DNA of 30,652 bases, from contig WKLE02000586.1 in assembly GCA_014885115.2 (NCBI GenBank), forward strand, positions 2,537 to 33,188, written 5' to 3'. How positions within the stretch are numbered: the stretch's first letter is position 1; every line of letters begins with the position of its first letter. The notes beneath the pieces are model-generated. The model saw nothing but the letters and a program-made list of their open reading frames with translations. It searched no databases and was not told where the DNA came from. Source of the stretch: Asterionellopsis glacialis (taxonomy: Eukaryota; Bacillariophyta; Plagiogrammaphyceae; Rhaphoneidales; Asterionellopsidaceae). Shown in pieces: positions 20,017-30,001 of the stretch. The position numbers and the translations under genes are program-made.

Positions 20017-22773
20017 ATGTCTATGCGAAACCGAGGATTTAGAAGTGCAGAGCAGAAAAAATGCTCTGACGAAAGCCATTTTGATGCTAAGACACCCTCG
20101 AATGGTGACAACGACAAATCAAGAGAAAGGAGAGAAAACACTGTGAGACGAATACTCGGCAACAAAATTAGTCAGGGATGCCTGTTGATCATTTTGGCAT
20201 ATAATGTTATATCTGGTGGAATAATTGCAGAGTTCAAAACAGCTGATGAAGCAAGATCAAAACTGACTTCGTTCGTAGCGACAAATATGAATGATAGTAG
20301 TAGAAGTAGTATTCTTGAGCATATCAAAACAACAAGGGCATCAATAGCTAGTCTAGCAAATTTCCCAGTCAGCAAAGATAAAGAAACACGACGACCTGGG
20401 CGTTTTCCAAAATACGGCACAAAAGAATTTGCTCAACAATGTAATTGGACTGTTCCTGCTCCAGACAGTCCAGACCCAGAATGTGCTTACCTAGCTCGTC
20501 CTCCACCCAAAAGTCACGAGGGAATATCTGACTGGGCAAGTGGTGTTACTACGTCTTATCTAATGGCAAGACAACTGGGCTGCAAGATGTATGTTGACTA
20601 CGGTAAAGATGTTGATATTCATAGTGTTGTTACCATTTTTCCTGATATCCACCCCCTACACAATTGGACGACCCCTGCTCATTTAGCCAATAAATTCACT
20701 GGAAATAGTGCACGTTCATTGCAAGGCTGGAATAATACCAAAATGGGACGCCGAGCTCGAAATGTTGATGCACCCAAATACCGTTATTCGATGGGTGGCT
20801 TAACTAGACAATATATATATGAAGATGACTTTCCAGACCTGAAAAAGAATCTTCCAGGTTTTAATCTTGAAACTGGAATGGCATGTGTGTTAGGGAACAT
20901 ATTCAATCTATCCCCTACTGCAGCAAACTATGAACCCCAACTCTTCACTGAAATTCTACCAGCATTGCATGATGAAAATGCTCTTGTGATCGCTTTGAAT
21001 GTTCGTACCAATAGAGCAGATTTAATGGCTGATAAGGAAAAACTCAATGCAACCGTACCAAAAGAGCGAAAAGTAAGGTCACAAAAGTCATTCACGAGTT
21101 TTGTGAATAAATCATTTTGCATAGAAGAGAGATATCTCTCTGGTATTGAAGAACCTGATTTGGATATTTCTCAAGTTGTGTGGATAATATTAAGTGACGG
21201 TCAAGAAGTTAAGCGTTCATTTCAGGAACGGTACGATGGGAAGGATGCCAACGCAAGACTTCCAGAAGAAAGTCGAAAATGGAAATCCAAGGTCATCCCA
21301 AGAAAAATATTATATACAAAGGCACGAGGTATACACACGAGGCCAGAACGGAGTCCTAGCACTCAGGATTTCGCCGAAGCATTTATTGATTGGTATCTGA
21401 TTGGAGAGTCTGACGCAGTGGTTGTTGAGTCAGTAAGCTCGTTTGGTCCAACAGCTGCCATGCGAACGCATCGTCCTTTGTACCGTACACACAAAGGAAA
21501 TAACTATGTATGTGATGAGCCTATTCCAGCAATACGCAAAAGGATACCAGAAGTAGAGGTAACTTCAAAAGCATCCAATAACAAAAACAAAAATGCTGTT
21601 AAAACAGTGCTACGAAATAATAAAAGGCTACAAAAAGAAGAAGCACTGCCGGTATTGAATAGCCATAGATTTCCTTCATACGGTACGCCTAGTTTCAGGG
21701 ACGAATGCAGTTGGACAGAACTTGAAATGTATAACAATGATCCTAAATGCATCATCTATTTCGCTCCGAAGACTTCATCAGAAGGTCTTTCATGGTTTAT
21801 GAGTGAACTTGCGAGTCAGTACATCATGGCAAAGCAGGCTGGCTGTCAACTTTACTTTTCTTATGGATTACATCAAAGGTCAAAAATCGACATGAGTCAA
21901 GTAATACTTCCACACACAGATTCTGTGTCACCCAACAACTGGACAGTACCCACAGGATTCGAATGTCTGGAGGAAGAACACTGCTATATCATTCCTATCG
22001 ATACAAACCATTTAAGGAGCAAACCTTATATACCGGTACCAGCCTTCAGTGAAGTGCCGGGGAGAAAGCCTCTAAAAAGTGTACCACGGTACCGCTATGC
22101 TTACTTTATATTGGGTGACAAATTTTTGTACAATGACATGTTCTTGGATTTAAAGGATGTACTTCCTGGGTTCAAAGTTGAAACTGGAATGGCTTGTGCA
22201 CTTGCAAGCTTGTTCCGATTGTCTCCCAAGGTATCTCAGTTTGAACCTCGACTCTTTAGCAGCATCTTTCCTAAACTGCACGACCCTGACTCACTTGTCA
22301 TATCCATTTATATCCGCACCGGAAAAGCAGATATGGCAGCAGAGAAAAACGGAATTACCCTCAAGGGTCAAAGTACTTTGGATTGTGCTATGTCTGTTGA
22401 AAAATTGATTTCTATCAGCCAGAAGCGCATTGTATGGATGGTAGTATCTGATTCTCCAGCGCTAAAGCAGGAGATCGTGAAATCCTACAATAATACAAGT
22501 GTAGATGTTGGAAACACGCATTCAAACATAACGCGAGAGATTCTAGTGACCGGGGCAGAAGGTTTGCATACTAAAGGGGCAAGTCCATCTATGCAAAGCT
22601 TTGGAGAAGCTTTCATAGATTGGTATCTCATCGGAGAGTCTAACGTTGTTGTATCATCACAAGATTCGACCTTTGGCACAACAGCTGCACTGCGCTCTAA
22701 CCTGCCGGTCTACGAAACTAGGAAATGCAAACAAAGGACTTTGATTCATCAAAGAATCGAGAAAAAGCATTAG
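20017..22773 (+). CDS. Tandem-domain fucosyltransferase-like type II membrane protein
   Basis: Single exon, 918 aa. A basic, hydrophilic N-terminus is followed by one hydrophobic segment (GCLLIILAYNVISGGIIA, about residues 54-71), the layout of a Golgi type II glycosyltransferase. Two homologous halves follow, about 128-505 and 546-918. Each starts RFP-x-YGT, has EG(I/L)S, GC-x-(L/M)-Y, NWT, PGF-x-(L/V)-ETGMAC and LSP, then three motifs recalling the fucosyltransferase superfamily (NodZ/FUT8/O-FucT). These are an Arg motif (VRTNRAD with Arg330; IRTGKAD with Arg767), VVW/IVW followed by (L/V)SD, and FIDWYLIGES (456-465 and 866-875) leading into TFG/SFG-x-TAA. Several NxT/NxS sites fit a lumenal protein. 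The sugar and acceptor are not predictable. Both halves keep the Arg motif, so both could be active. It could instead be an unrelated GT-B family. Confidence 0.75.
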   Translation: MSMRNRGFRSAEQKKCSDESHFDAKTPSNGDNDKSRERRENTVRRILGNKISQGCLLIILAYNVISGGIIAEFKTADEARSKLTSFVATNMNDSSRSSILEHIKTTRASIASLANFPVSKDKETRRPGRFPKYGTKEFAQQCNWTVPAPDSPDPECAYLARPPPKSHEGISDWASGVTTSYLMARQLGCKMYVDYGKDVDIHSVVTIFPDIHPLHNWTTPAHLANKFTGNSARSLQGWNNTKMGRRARNVDAPKYRYSMGGLTRQYIYEDDFPDLKKNLPGFNLETGMACVLGNIFNLSPTAANYEPQLFTEILPALHDENALVIALNVRTNRADLMADKEKLNATVPKERKVRSQKSFTSFVNKSFCIEERYLSGIEEPDLDISQVVWIILSDGQEVKRSFQERYDGKDANARLPEESRKWKSKVIPRKILYTKARGIHTRPERSPSTQDFAEAFIDWYLIGESDAVVVESVSSFGPTAAMRTHRPLYRTHKGNNYVCDEPIPAIRKRIPEVEVTSKASNNKNKNAVKTVLRNNKRLQKEEALPVLNSHRFPSYGTPSFRDECSWTELEMYNNDPKCIIYFAPKTSSEGLSWFMSELASQYIMAKQAGCQLYFSYGLHQRSKIDMSQVILPHTDSVSPNNWTVPTGFECLEEEHCYIIPIDTNHLRSKPYIPVPAFSEVPGRKPLKSVPRYRYAYFILGDKFLYNDMFLDLKDVLPGFKVETGMACALASLFRLSPKVSQFEPRLFSSIFPKLHDPDSLVISIYIRTGKADMAAEKNGITLKGQSTLDCAMSVEKLISISQKRIVWMVVSDSPALKQEIVKSYNNTSVDVGNTHSNITREILVTGAEGLHTKGASPSMQSFGEAFIDWYLIGESNVVVSSQDSTFGTTAALRSNLPVYETRKCKQRTLIHQRIEKKH

Positions 22774-23498
22774 AAATACAGCTGAAAGTTTAGCAAAAAA
22801 TGTATTAACTAATCTGCAATAGACTGGACTGAAATTTTGCCACAATGTTACACTACTTACTAATTTATCCTTTGTTACTGTAGATGGCAAAAAGCAATTG
22901 TACAGTCGAATGCAGAACCTAACCACAATAAAAGACTACAGTACCTTTAAATTACGAACTTATGAAGTTATTTTCATAGGAGAACATCTAGCTCAAATTG
23001 GGGAAAAAATGAGTAGGATAATATTATTATTGTACGACTTCTAAAACCTTATCTACCTGTTAAAAAACCTTCTTATACCTGGGAGAGGTTGAATTAGATT
23101 GGATATTTGAAAACTGTTTCTGTTTCCTGCACCAAACCATAAGAAAAATAGCGGTGCAAAGTGAGAGCAATGAAAGCAGAACTACCTGGTACTTCTGCCA
23201 TTTAATACAAGCTCATACTCGATAAAGATATAAATGAAACAAGAACAATGCGCCACACGCTTCACTCGCGAATGGAGATTCCACATTTTCTCTCCAAGAT
23301 GCCCCCTCCCCCCCTCCCCTTAGACTCTAATTGTAGTCGTGCATTTTTAAATTTTGTCTACTTGACACAGTATTCCTTGGCTATATGGTTCAAAAGGTAA
23401 GGTTAGGTGATGGGACAGTACTGCAACATTGTAGTTTTTAGCTATATAATTCAATCAGATGACTTTTCAACTGGTTTCGTTGACTAAGGCATTCATAC
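22774..23498. other. Convergent intergenic region
   Basis: 725 bp between two gene ends. It holds 3' flanks, one isolated TACCTGGTA (23183-23191) and a C-rich tract near 23300-23320. No gene or RNA recognised. Confidence 0.6.
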
Positions 23499-24704
23499 TT
23501 AAGCTGTATCCAACCAGTCATGCATAGCCTCTGCGCCCTTTTGCCAATTACATCCAAGCATAACATCGTGGGGCGAATCAACCATTACAGCTTCGTCTAG
23601 TCCAAAATAAAAGGCAGTCTCGTCAACACCTTCCTGATCAACAATGTTATCACGTGTGGCCCCTATAACTAGACAGGGAGGCAGCTCTGACAAGAATGGG
23701 GCTCTACCTTCAATGGCTTCATCAGAAGGTAAGTTTTTCACAAAGTCGCTAACATCGATGATTGCATCTGTGTCACGACGAAAGTATCCCTGATACCGAG
23801 CAATATCTTCGTCTGACACACCGTAATCTTCGACAGTTCCATCCTCGAGAACTTGCTTGTCACCTCCAAAAAACAATTCTCGACACAAGGTAGGATCTGT
23901 AATAGCTTTTTGTAAAGCAAATCCTGCAATAATTTTCCAAGATTTGACCAGAGATCGTCTTAAGAAACGCATTGTCATCGGGCCATTCCCACTTGGCGGA
24001 ACAGGGCACATTGTGACTACCCCACCAAGCCTTGACACCTCGTCCGGGAATTTCTCAAGATATTTCATCACTACTGCACATCCAAATGAATGCGATATTA
24101 GTATTGGCTTCGATGCCTCATCTCCTAAAATACTTGGTAATTTTTCCAGAAATGCTTGAACGTCTGAGGCATGCTCGGTAATTTTTACTTTCTTAACATT
24201 TTCTCCTGCAAATGTCCCTCCTGTACCTCTTAAACTAAGGGCAACAACTGGGTATCCCAGTGATACAAAATAAGGAAAGTATTTTTCAGTCCAACACCAA
24301 CCTGCATGGAATGAACCATGAACAAATACAAGAGGTGGACGTTTTTTTGTAGGTTTCGATCCCTCCAATGTCGACATGATTTGACCAAAAAATCCAGATT
24401 TTGGAGCTTTCCGTGCAGATGGAGAGCAAGATAAAACTTGGGCTACAACACCAGTTGCAAGCTCCATTTTGTCTTCTTTCACATCGATTATTGAATCCAC
24501 ATTGGTGTCTAAATCTGCTAGCGAAACCAACTTTACTCTAACGGATTGCTGCCCTTGTGATGGGGAAAATTTGAGTGTATCGAACTGACGTGACGAAGAG
24601 AAAGCTTTACATGACGAAAAACCGGTTAGAACCAAAAGAAGGAAAACTGGTGATAATGTCATGGCTTTGTAGATTTGCATAATGTATGAACCGACGTTGG
24701 TCAA
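23499..24704 (-). CDS. Alpha/beta hydrolase, probably plastid-targeted
   Basis: 401 aa; Met9 and Met15 are alternative starts. The N-terminus has a signal-peptide core (LSPVFLLLVLTG) ending in SSCKAFSSSR, which resembles the bipartite plastid presequence of diatoms: an ER signal with Phe just after the cleavage site (the ASAFAP motif). The hydrolase domain covers about residues 123-401. It shows the oxyanion motif HGSFHAGWCW (129-138), the nucleophile elbow SHSFG with Ser206 (Ser in place of the usual first Gly), an acid Asp352 or Asp356 in RDNIVD, and His379 in DSPHD. It resembles plant and algal plastid hydrolases whose substrates are mostly unknown; an esterase or lipase role is possible. 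It is divergent from the DUF2358 gene. Fold is confident, substrate unknown, targeting inferred. Confidence 0.85.
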   Translation of the reverse strand: MTNVGSYIMQIYKAMTLSPVFLLLVLTGFSSCKAFSSSRQFDTLKFSPSQGQQSVRVKLVSLADLDTNVDSIIDVKEDKMELATGVVAQVLSCSPSARKAPKSGFFGQIMSTLEGSKPTKKRPPLVFVHGSFHAGWCWTEKYFPYFVSLGYPVVALSLRGTGGTFAGENVKKVKITEHASDVQAFLEKLPSILGDEASKPILISHSFGCAVVMKYLEKFPDEVSRLGGVVTMCPVPPSGNGPMTMRFLRRSLVKSWKIIAGFALQKAITDPTLCRELFFGGDKQVLEDGTVEDYGVSDEDIARYQGYFRRDTDAIIDVSDFVKNLPSDEAIEGRAPFLSELPPCLVIGATRDNIVDQEGVDETAFYFGLDEAVMVDSPHDVMLGCNWQKGAEAMHDWLDTA

Positions 24705-25227
24705 ACAGGTATTGAGTAGAACTTGAAACCCTACTTGATCAACCGATTGCTAAGCGCTCAAAAAATTATTCTGTTCTAGAATCTAATGGCCTTTCGGTCT
24801 CAAAATTCGTTGTGCAAATTGCGGATGTGTGTGAAGTAATAATGTGATTACAGACAATCCGGCACCCTGTTTGGGATAACCTCGGTGATCGTTGATTTTG
24901 CTCTTGCTCAATCTGGTTTGATCGTTGACGACTGTCGACAGTCTAGGACTACCGCTATGTAGGACTAGGACCTATCGGTAAAATATTATTTTAGTCTGAA
25001 AATGATGTGATGTTTTAGAGGGTGGAAAAAGATATGGGCATGAACGACTGCAAGTCACCCCCAGTTCCATATCTTTGTGGTTGTCAGTATTGTCACTGTC
25101 ACCCAATTTTTCAAAAGTTATCTCCAACACTAATGAAACAAATATCTCTCTAGAGCTGTAAATATTAAAAAACGGAAAGATGACGTGTCGCGAAAGAAGA
25201 GAGATGTGACAAAAATGAAGAGAGAGA
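24705..25227. promoter_or_regulatory. Divergent promoter region, hydrolase and DUF2358 genes
   Basis: 523 bp separate two outward-facing genes with likely plastid products. It contains a short cluster of the CTAG word family (TAGGACTA, AGGACCTA) at about 24942-24975. No TATA box or known site is assigned. Confidence 0.5.
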
Positions 25228-26237
25228 ATGGAAATACAGATCTTGTATAGCAAAGTTTTCACAATGACGAATTTCACCAAGCGAAAGACTTCATATGCGT
25301 TAGTGTTTCTAATTTTAATTTCCTCACCTCCACCTGGATTGTGCCTGACAACTGTTTCAAGAAAGTTGCAACAACATAGCAGGAAAAGTAATGTTCTCTT
25401 CGGCCAAGCCAACAATAACAACAATAAAAATGATGATGGGAACGATGACAACTCCTCAACGTCTTCGTTTGAGAACTCGGGAGCTTCTTCAAAAGGGATA
25501 GTTTCTTCCTTAACTGGACTTGTTAATTTTGTAATGGACAGTTTCAAAGGAGAATCACAAGCAGAAAATGGTGAGTTTGAAATCCATGCTGGTACAGTAC
25601 TGTGAAATAGCTGACAAGGCATGGCACACCACTCATTGGCAGTCAAAACCGTGTACACAAAATCATATAGTATGTGATTACCTACTTCATATCTCACATA
25701 ACTCCTCATCTTTTCCTGGCAATTCTTCAATAACCAGAAGCATCACTCGATATATTACCTCCGCCGTCAACTCCAGCAGAACTGATGAAAAAAATTGGAG
25801 AAGACTATACGGTGAATAATTACTTGTGGACGGGAGATATTTACCTTTCAGCATTTGAAACGAATTGTCGTTTTACAGATCCTACATTATCATTCGAGGG
25901 AAGAGATAAATTTGTTTCTAATGTACAGAATTTACGCCCCATTGTAGATGCATTAATTGAACCTGGTGGATGCCGATCAGATTTACTTCAAATCGATTTG
26001 AATGAAAAGGAGGGGTTTGTTCAAAGTAGATGGAATATGGTTGGAGAACTCAATGCTTTGCCATGGAAACCAAAGATAGATGTCATTGGACGCACCAAGT
26101 TCTGGTATAATTATGAAAATAACAAGTGCAAGGTATATCTCTATGATGAGTGTTGGGAAGTACCAGCAGGAAAAGCATTATTACAACTGATAACACCCGG
26201 AGGCACCATCCCCAATAGTGTCGAGACAAGTAATTAA
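25228..26237 (+). CDS. DUF2358 family protein, probably plastid
   Basis: Exons 25228-25570 and 25738-26237 with a 167-bp intron (25571-25737; GTGAGT...CCAG) in phase 1; 280 aa, or 268 aa from the second ATG at 25264. Splicing gives QAENE-ASLDILPPPSTPAEL. The N-terminus has a hydrophobic segment (YALVFLILISSPPPGLCL) that could be an ER/plastid signal, then an Asn/Asp/Ser-rich linker (residues about 63-85). The C-terminal domain carries the DUF2358 pattern: F-x-DP-x-L-x-FEGRDKFVSNVQNLR, then W-x-(M/V)-x-G-(E/x)-L-x-x-LPWKP and a final DECWEVP. DUF2358 is a cyanobacterial and plastid family with a SnoaL/NTF2-like fold and no established reaction. The last coding bases and the 3' flank belong to an element also found after the LRR gene. 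Confidence 0.82.
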
Positions 26238-26403
26238 AAGACAAAGACTGGTACTGGTAAAAAACGTAATAGCAAAACTTTATAATCTTTTATGAATGGC
26301 GATATGAGACCATCATCAGCCGCTTGAGGCTATGTATATGATCTGATAATACACTTGTGTTAGAGCGGTAATTACAATGCTTTCGAAATGATATCTTAAT
26401 ATT
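26221..26403 (+). repeat. Shared 3'-flank element, copy A
   Basis: It aligns along its full length with 30006-30185. Shared blocks include TCGAGACAA, GGTACTGGTA, AAGAC/GAGACC, ATCTGATAA and TTACAATGCTTTC. It starts in the last codons of the DUF2358 gene and runs towards the convergent gene's end. Confidence 0.7.
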
Positions 26404-26464
26404 ATGTTTCACTGGAAAAAATAAATAAATCGAAAATGTATATGTGAACATAACTGTCGTTTAT

Positions 26465-27520
26465 CTATGATGTAATAGTAGCAGTTGACAGGATTTGATC
26501 TCGACACAAAGTAAGATGCACAGTTTCTGGAATGTTGTTCAGAGCTGCCTGGAAGGTCGCTGACGAATACGATTCCGCCTTTTTATCCGTGCCGCATAAC
26601 TCAAATCGGAAGAGCGTGTTTTCATCATCGGTCGAGGAAAAACCAATTGCACCCCAATCAATAGCCTGACGACTTACAGCGACGCGTAATCCTATTCTAT
26701 TCCCTTGCGTCCAATGTGGATTTATAGCGATCTTGCTATTGGAGGTAAGCCGACCATTGGCAGAAAGGCTTAAATCTGGAACCCAAGAGTCATCATTCTC
26801 TTCTGGAGACCAAAAAGGGACACGAGAGGAGAAAAAATCTTTACCAGGGTTGCTTCCAATGATGAGAGACGTTTTTAGCAATATTCGACGATGAAGAGGA
26901 GCTGAAACAGATAATGTGCCTGACTTTGCTGTGTCAACCCGTGCACTTAAAGTTAGAGGAGGTGCTTGAAAATCCTCCTTTTGTTTCCATGTAAAACCGA
27001 CTTGAGCCGCATAATCGTTTGGTTGTTGCAAGCCTTTTTCCGTCCGGAGATCAATATTTGTGGGTGGAGAACATCGCGGATGCCTCTTCGTTGAATCATA
27101 TTTTTGTCTTCTAGAAGAAAGATCCCATCTAAACGTCGATAATAATCGAGTTGCCCCATACCACACACTGCCAAAGTCATAATTTGCACTCAAAAAGAGT
27201 GATGGAGGTATCAACCCATTACCATCTAACTGACCTACACGAAATAGGGGTGTTGTTTCATCTTCATCACTTGGCTGAAGAACACCATTTTTTGGTCCCG
27301 CAACATGGCAGTTGAACTGTCCAGATAAATCCAACGATACATGGTCATAGGAGCGACGCTTATTGCGTTTGTTTTCATCTTGGTTACTTTGCCTTTCTTC
27401 TGACTTTAATACGCGAGATAAAGTAGAACTCTTTACATTTAAGTTCACATGTCCTCCATCACATATACTGATTAGTAGACCAGCACAGAACCACACCAAT
27501 ATGAAATTGTTAAACGACAT
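26465..27520 (-). CDS. Secreted beta-rich protein of unknown function
   Basis: 351 aa, one exon. The N-terminus (FILVWFCAGLLISICDG) is a clear signal peptide. The mature part begins with a basic, hydrophilic segment (residues 35-60) and continues as mostly alternating polar/hydrophobic strands. Three related segments recur with the pattern P-x-L-x-LSA: PSLFLSANYDFG at about 106, PPLTLSARVDTA at about 187 and PDLSLSANGRLT at about 248. Each is followed by further beta-strand-like sequence ending in basic residues. The pattern could be a beta-barrel or beta-sandwich; I recognise no family. Cysteines are few (for example 71, 150, 309, 339). The gene converges with the DUF2358 gene and is divergent from the LRR gene. 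It appears real because of its length, signal peptide and repeat logic. Confidence 0.7.
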   Translation of the reverse strand: MSFNNFILVWFCAGLLISICDGGHVNLNVKSSTLSRVLKSEERQSNQDENKRNKRRSYDHVSLDLSGQFNCHVAGPKNGVLQPSDEDETTPLFRVGQLDGNGLIPPSLFLSANYDFGSVWYGATRLLSTFRWDLSSRRQKYDSTKRHPRCSPPTNIDLRTEKGLQQPNDYAAQVGFTWKQKEDFQAPPLTLSARVDTAKSGTLSVSAPLHRRILLKTSLIIGSNPGKDFFSSRVPFWSPEENDDSWVPDLSLSANGRLTSNSKIAINPHWTQGNRIGLRVAVSRQAIDWGAIGFSSTDDENTLFRFELCGTDKKAESYSSATFQAALNNIPETVHLTLCRDQILSTATITS

Positions 27521-28185
27521 TGTGAAAATCTTTCCCCTTTTCGGTAAAGCATTTACTCAGTATAAAAAGTAATCATATTCGTGCTTTGAAACATATCCTT
27601 TTATGCTGATGGTCTTTGAATTTTGCTTGACGTGCAAAATTATTTCGAGTTTGGCCACTCTCTTCTACTCCCTCTTCTTCTGCTTTTCCTCTTCACCAAA
27701 ACTTCCGTGAAAGCTTTGATGGTTGCGGTTCCGATCTTTTTTGTTCATGTCCATCCATTTCACGCAGATTCTGTCACTCCACTAATGTTGGTACCACGCA
27801 CAGAGAGGAACCTCCCTGGGTTACTTTGAGGAGTGATAAAAACAAGATCAAATCAATCAATTTGACCAATCAAAATCATGCGTTAAGCACTTAGCAGTTG
27901 TGACCAAAAATTTCAAAAATACGAGTATCATACCATGGGAAATATCATGATCATACATTTCTTTTTTTTCTAGTCTAGACTGCTCGCACGAATCTGATCG
28001 TGGCTTCAAAAACTTGAGAAAGCGCTTCTTTACGACTAGCCCTACTTACTACCAGGTAGGACTCTCTACTAGACTCTATCTTACACAGACATCTCTTCTT
28101 GGGTTTTCACAGGATCTGTGTTCTTTGCTAACAATAGGTAAAAAGCACAAAGGATTTCGGAGAGATCTAGACGCTTGTGTACAGC
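27521..28185. promoter_or_regulatory. Divergent region upstream of the LRR gene, possible 5' exon
   Basis: 665 bp between outward-facing genes. An ATG at 27719 opens a hydrophobic, signal-like peptide (MVAVPIFFVHVHPFHAD) that reaches a possible donor GTACCA at 27791 in phase 0. The acceptor TTCCTTCATTCAG ending at 28227 is also phase 0 in the LRR frame, so this could be the missing first exon. One TACCAGGTA copy lies at 28050-28058, which would then be intronic. Not proven. Confidence 0.35.
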
Positions 28186-30001
28186 ATGACATTAAGTCAG
28201 AAACGGATTCTCCTTTCCTTCATTCAGGGCGAAGAAGCCCGTCTTTGGGCTTCTGACCGCAATGGATGGAATAACTCGGATGAAAATGTATGCAGTTGGG
28301 AGGGTATTGGATGTGATGGAGCAAATAGCGACGATGTTACTAGTATAAGTTTGCCAAGGTCAGACCTATCGGCGACTATTCCGACGGAGATCGGATTGCT
28401 ATCGAAGCTACAGACAGTCGATCTGGAACATAATCTTATTCGAGGAACGTTGCCCTCTGAATTTACGGAAATGCAAAGCTTAGTTACCGTGATGCTATCT
28501 GAAAACCTTCTTGTTGGTACATTAAGTGCATTTGCATCCCCCGTGTTGGAGGAATTGGACTTGGGTTTTAATAGACTTGAAGGATCTATTCCAGTCGACT
28601 TCAATGAGATGAATACGGAATTGAGTCTTTTAGAGTTACGGTACAACAGTTTAACTGGATCAATTCCTTCCTCCATTGAAAATTTGAAGAAACTAACCTT
28701 TTTATCATTTTCAAGAAATAGGATGACTGGCACTCTGCCTCTCCTGAAGAATAAACCACTTTTAGAAAGACTTTACGTTGATGGGAACGAATTCGTTGGA
28801 ACTATCTCAAATCGCTGGGGCGTTGATGACAACTTGATGTTCCCTGCACTCGTTGAACTCTGGATGGATGATAACAAACTTTCCGGAATAATTCCTACTG
28901 GTCTAGCGAAACTCGAAAGCCTTGAAACTTTTTTTGCAAATGGTAAGTTTTTGTGAAGCGCGTAGGATGTGTAGAAAAACATTGAAAAGCATTCTCTATG
29001 CACTATCTTCCTCACGGGATCTTGAAACACTTACGCAAAACACCACTGTCTCACCGCTCTAACACGACGGTATTGAAACAGAAAATAAATTAACGGGGGC
29101 AATCCCTCAACAATTATGTACGGAAGAAATGAATGATAGTTTTTGGGAAAGCCTTGGTAAGATTGGGGATCATGAACTATCTGATATGAATGGTTTGAAT
29201 TTATGCGATGCAATAGCATGTCCAGCTGATCACACTTCTGGGAATGGGGAGTATCCATGTTACCAATGTACTTCGTCTCTACCTAATCCGTACATCGGAC
29301 GGGAGACACTGTGTCAAAACTTGAGCGAGGCAAAAATTATAGCAATGTTGTTCAAAACAGCCAAGCTTGATTCTGCGTGTGACGTCGATGGAGTTTCTTG
29401 CAATTCCAACGGGTATGTGGTGAAAATCCATGCAAGTCGTCGTAGGCTCAAGGGGACTATACCCGATGAACTTGGCTTCCTTCCATACCTTGAGGAGCTT
29501 GATTTGTCTGATAATGAACTGACTGGACAGCTCCCGTCAGGGTTGCGTTTTGCACCATTAAAAAAGCTAGATGTTTCTGGAAATATGTTAGGCGGTATTG
29601 TACCGCCGCTTTTGTGCGACAAGGATGGTGTAAATGGCAATGGAAATGGAGGTGCTGCTCATACTTGCCATGCAATTGCTTGTCCCGTGGGTACTTTCAG
29701 TCATTATGGACATGGTATCTGTCAGCCTTGCGATAATGGAGAGGGATTGTACTTGGCCAGCAAAAAATGCTCACCATTGTTTTCTAATTCTTCACGAGAT
29801 GCTGGGCACGAAGGGCCACGTTCGGCAGGAAAAGTTGTTCTTGGCATATTTTTTGCTTCATGTGTTCTTGTAGCGGTTGCCGCTTTCTTCATCAGACGTA
29901 GGATAAAGAAGAAACTTAAATTTGATTGTGACGAGGGAGAACACTCTGAAGATACACCATATCTAGAGGAACACCCACTGGAAGATGTAGCTTTAGTGTA
30001 G
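28186..30001 (+). CDS. Type I membrane leucine-rich-repeat protein
   Basis: Exons 28186-28942 and 29082-30001, intron 28943-29081 (139 bp, GTAAGT...ACAG, phase 1); 558 aa from the ATG at 28186. Splicing gives FFAN-E-NKLTGAIP, completing an LRR. Module 1 begins with a cap, WNNSDENVCSWEGIGCDG, followed by about eight plant-type LRRs (L-x-x-L-x-L-x-x-N-x-L-x-G-x-IP) and a cysteine block CDAIACPADHTSG...CYQC. Module 2 repeats the plan: CDVDGVSC cap, about three LRRs, then CHAIACPVGTFSHYG...CQPC. One transmembrane helix (VVLGIFFASCVLVAVAAFFI) and a short basic-then-acidic tail follow; there is no kinase. It is probably a cell-surface recognition or adhesion protein. The given start lacks a signal peptide, so an upstream exon is likely (see 27521-28185). 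Confidence 0.82.

Noticed and set aside
28014..28137. Upstream open frame as first exon of the LRR gene (donor at 28138)
   Set aside because: Its frame ends in phase 1 while the acceptor at 28227 needs phase 0; in phase 0 the exon would end in TAG.
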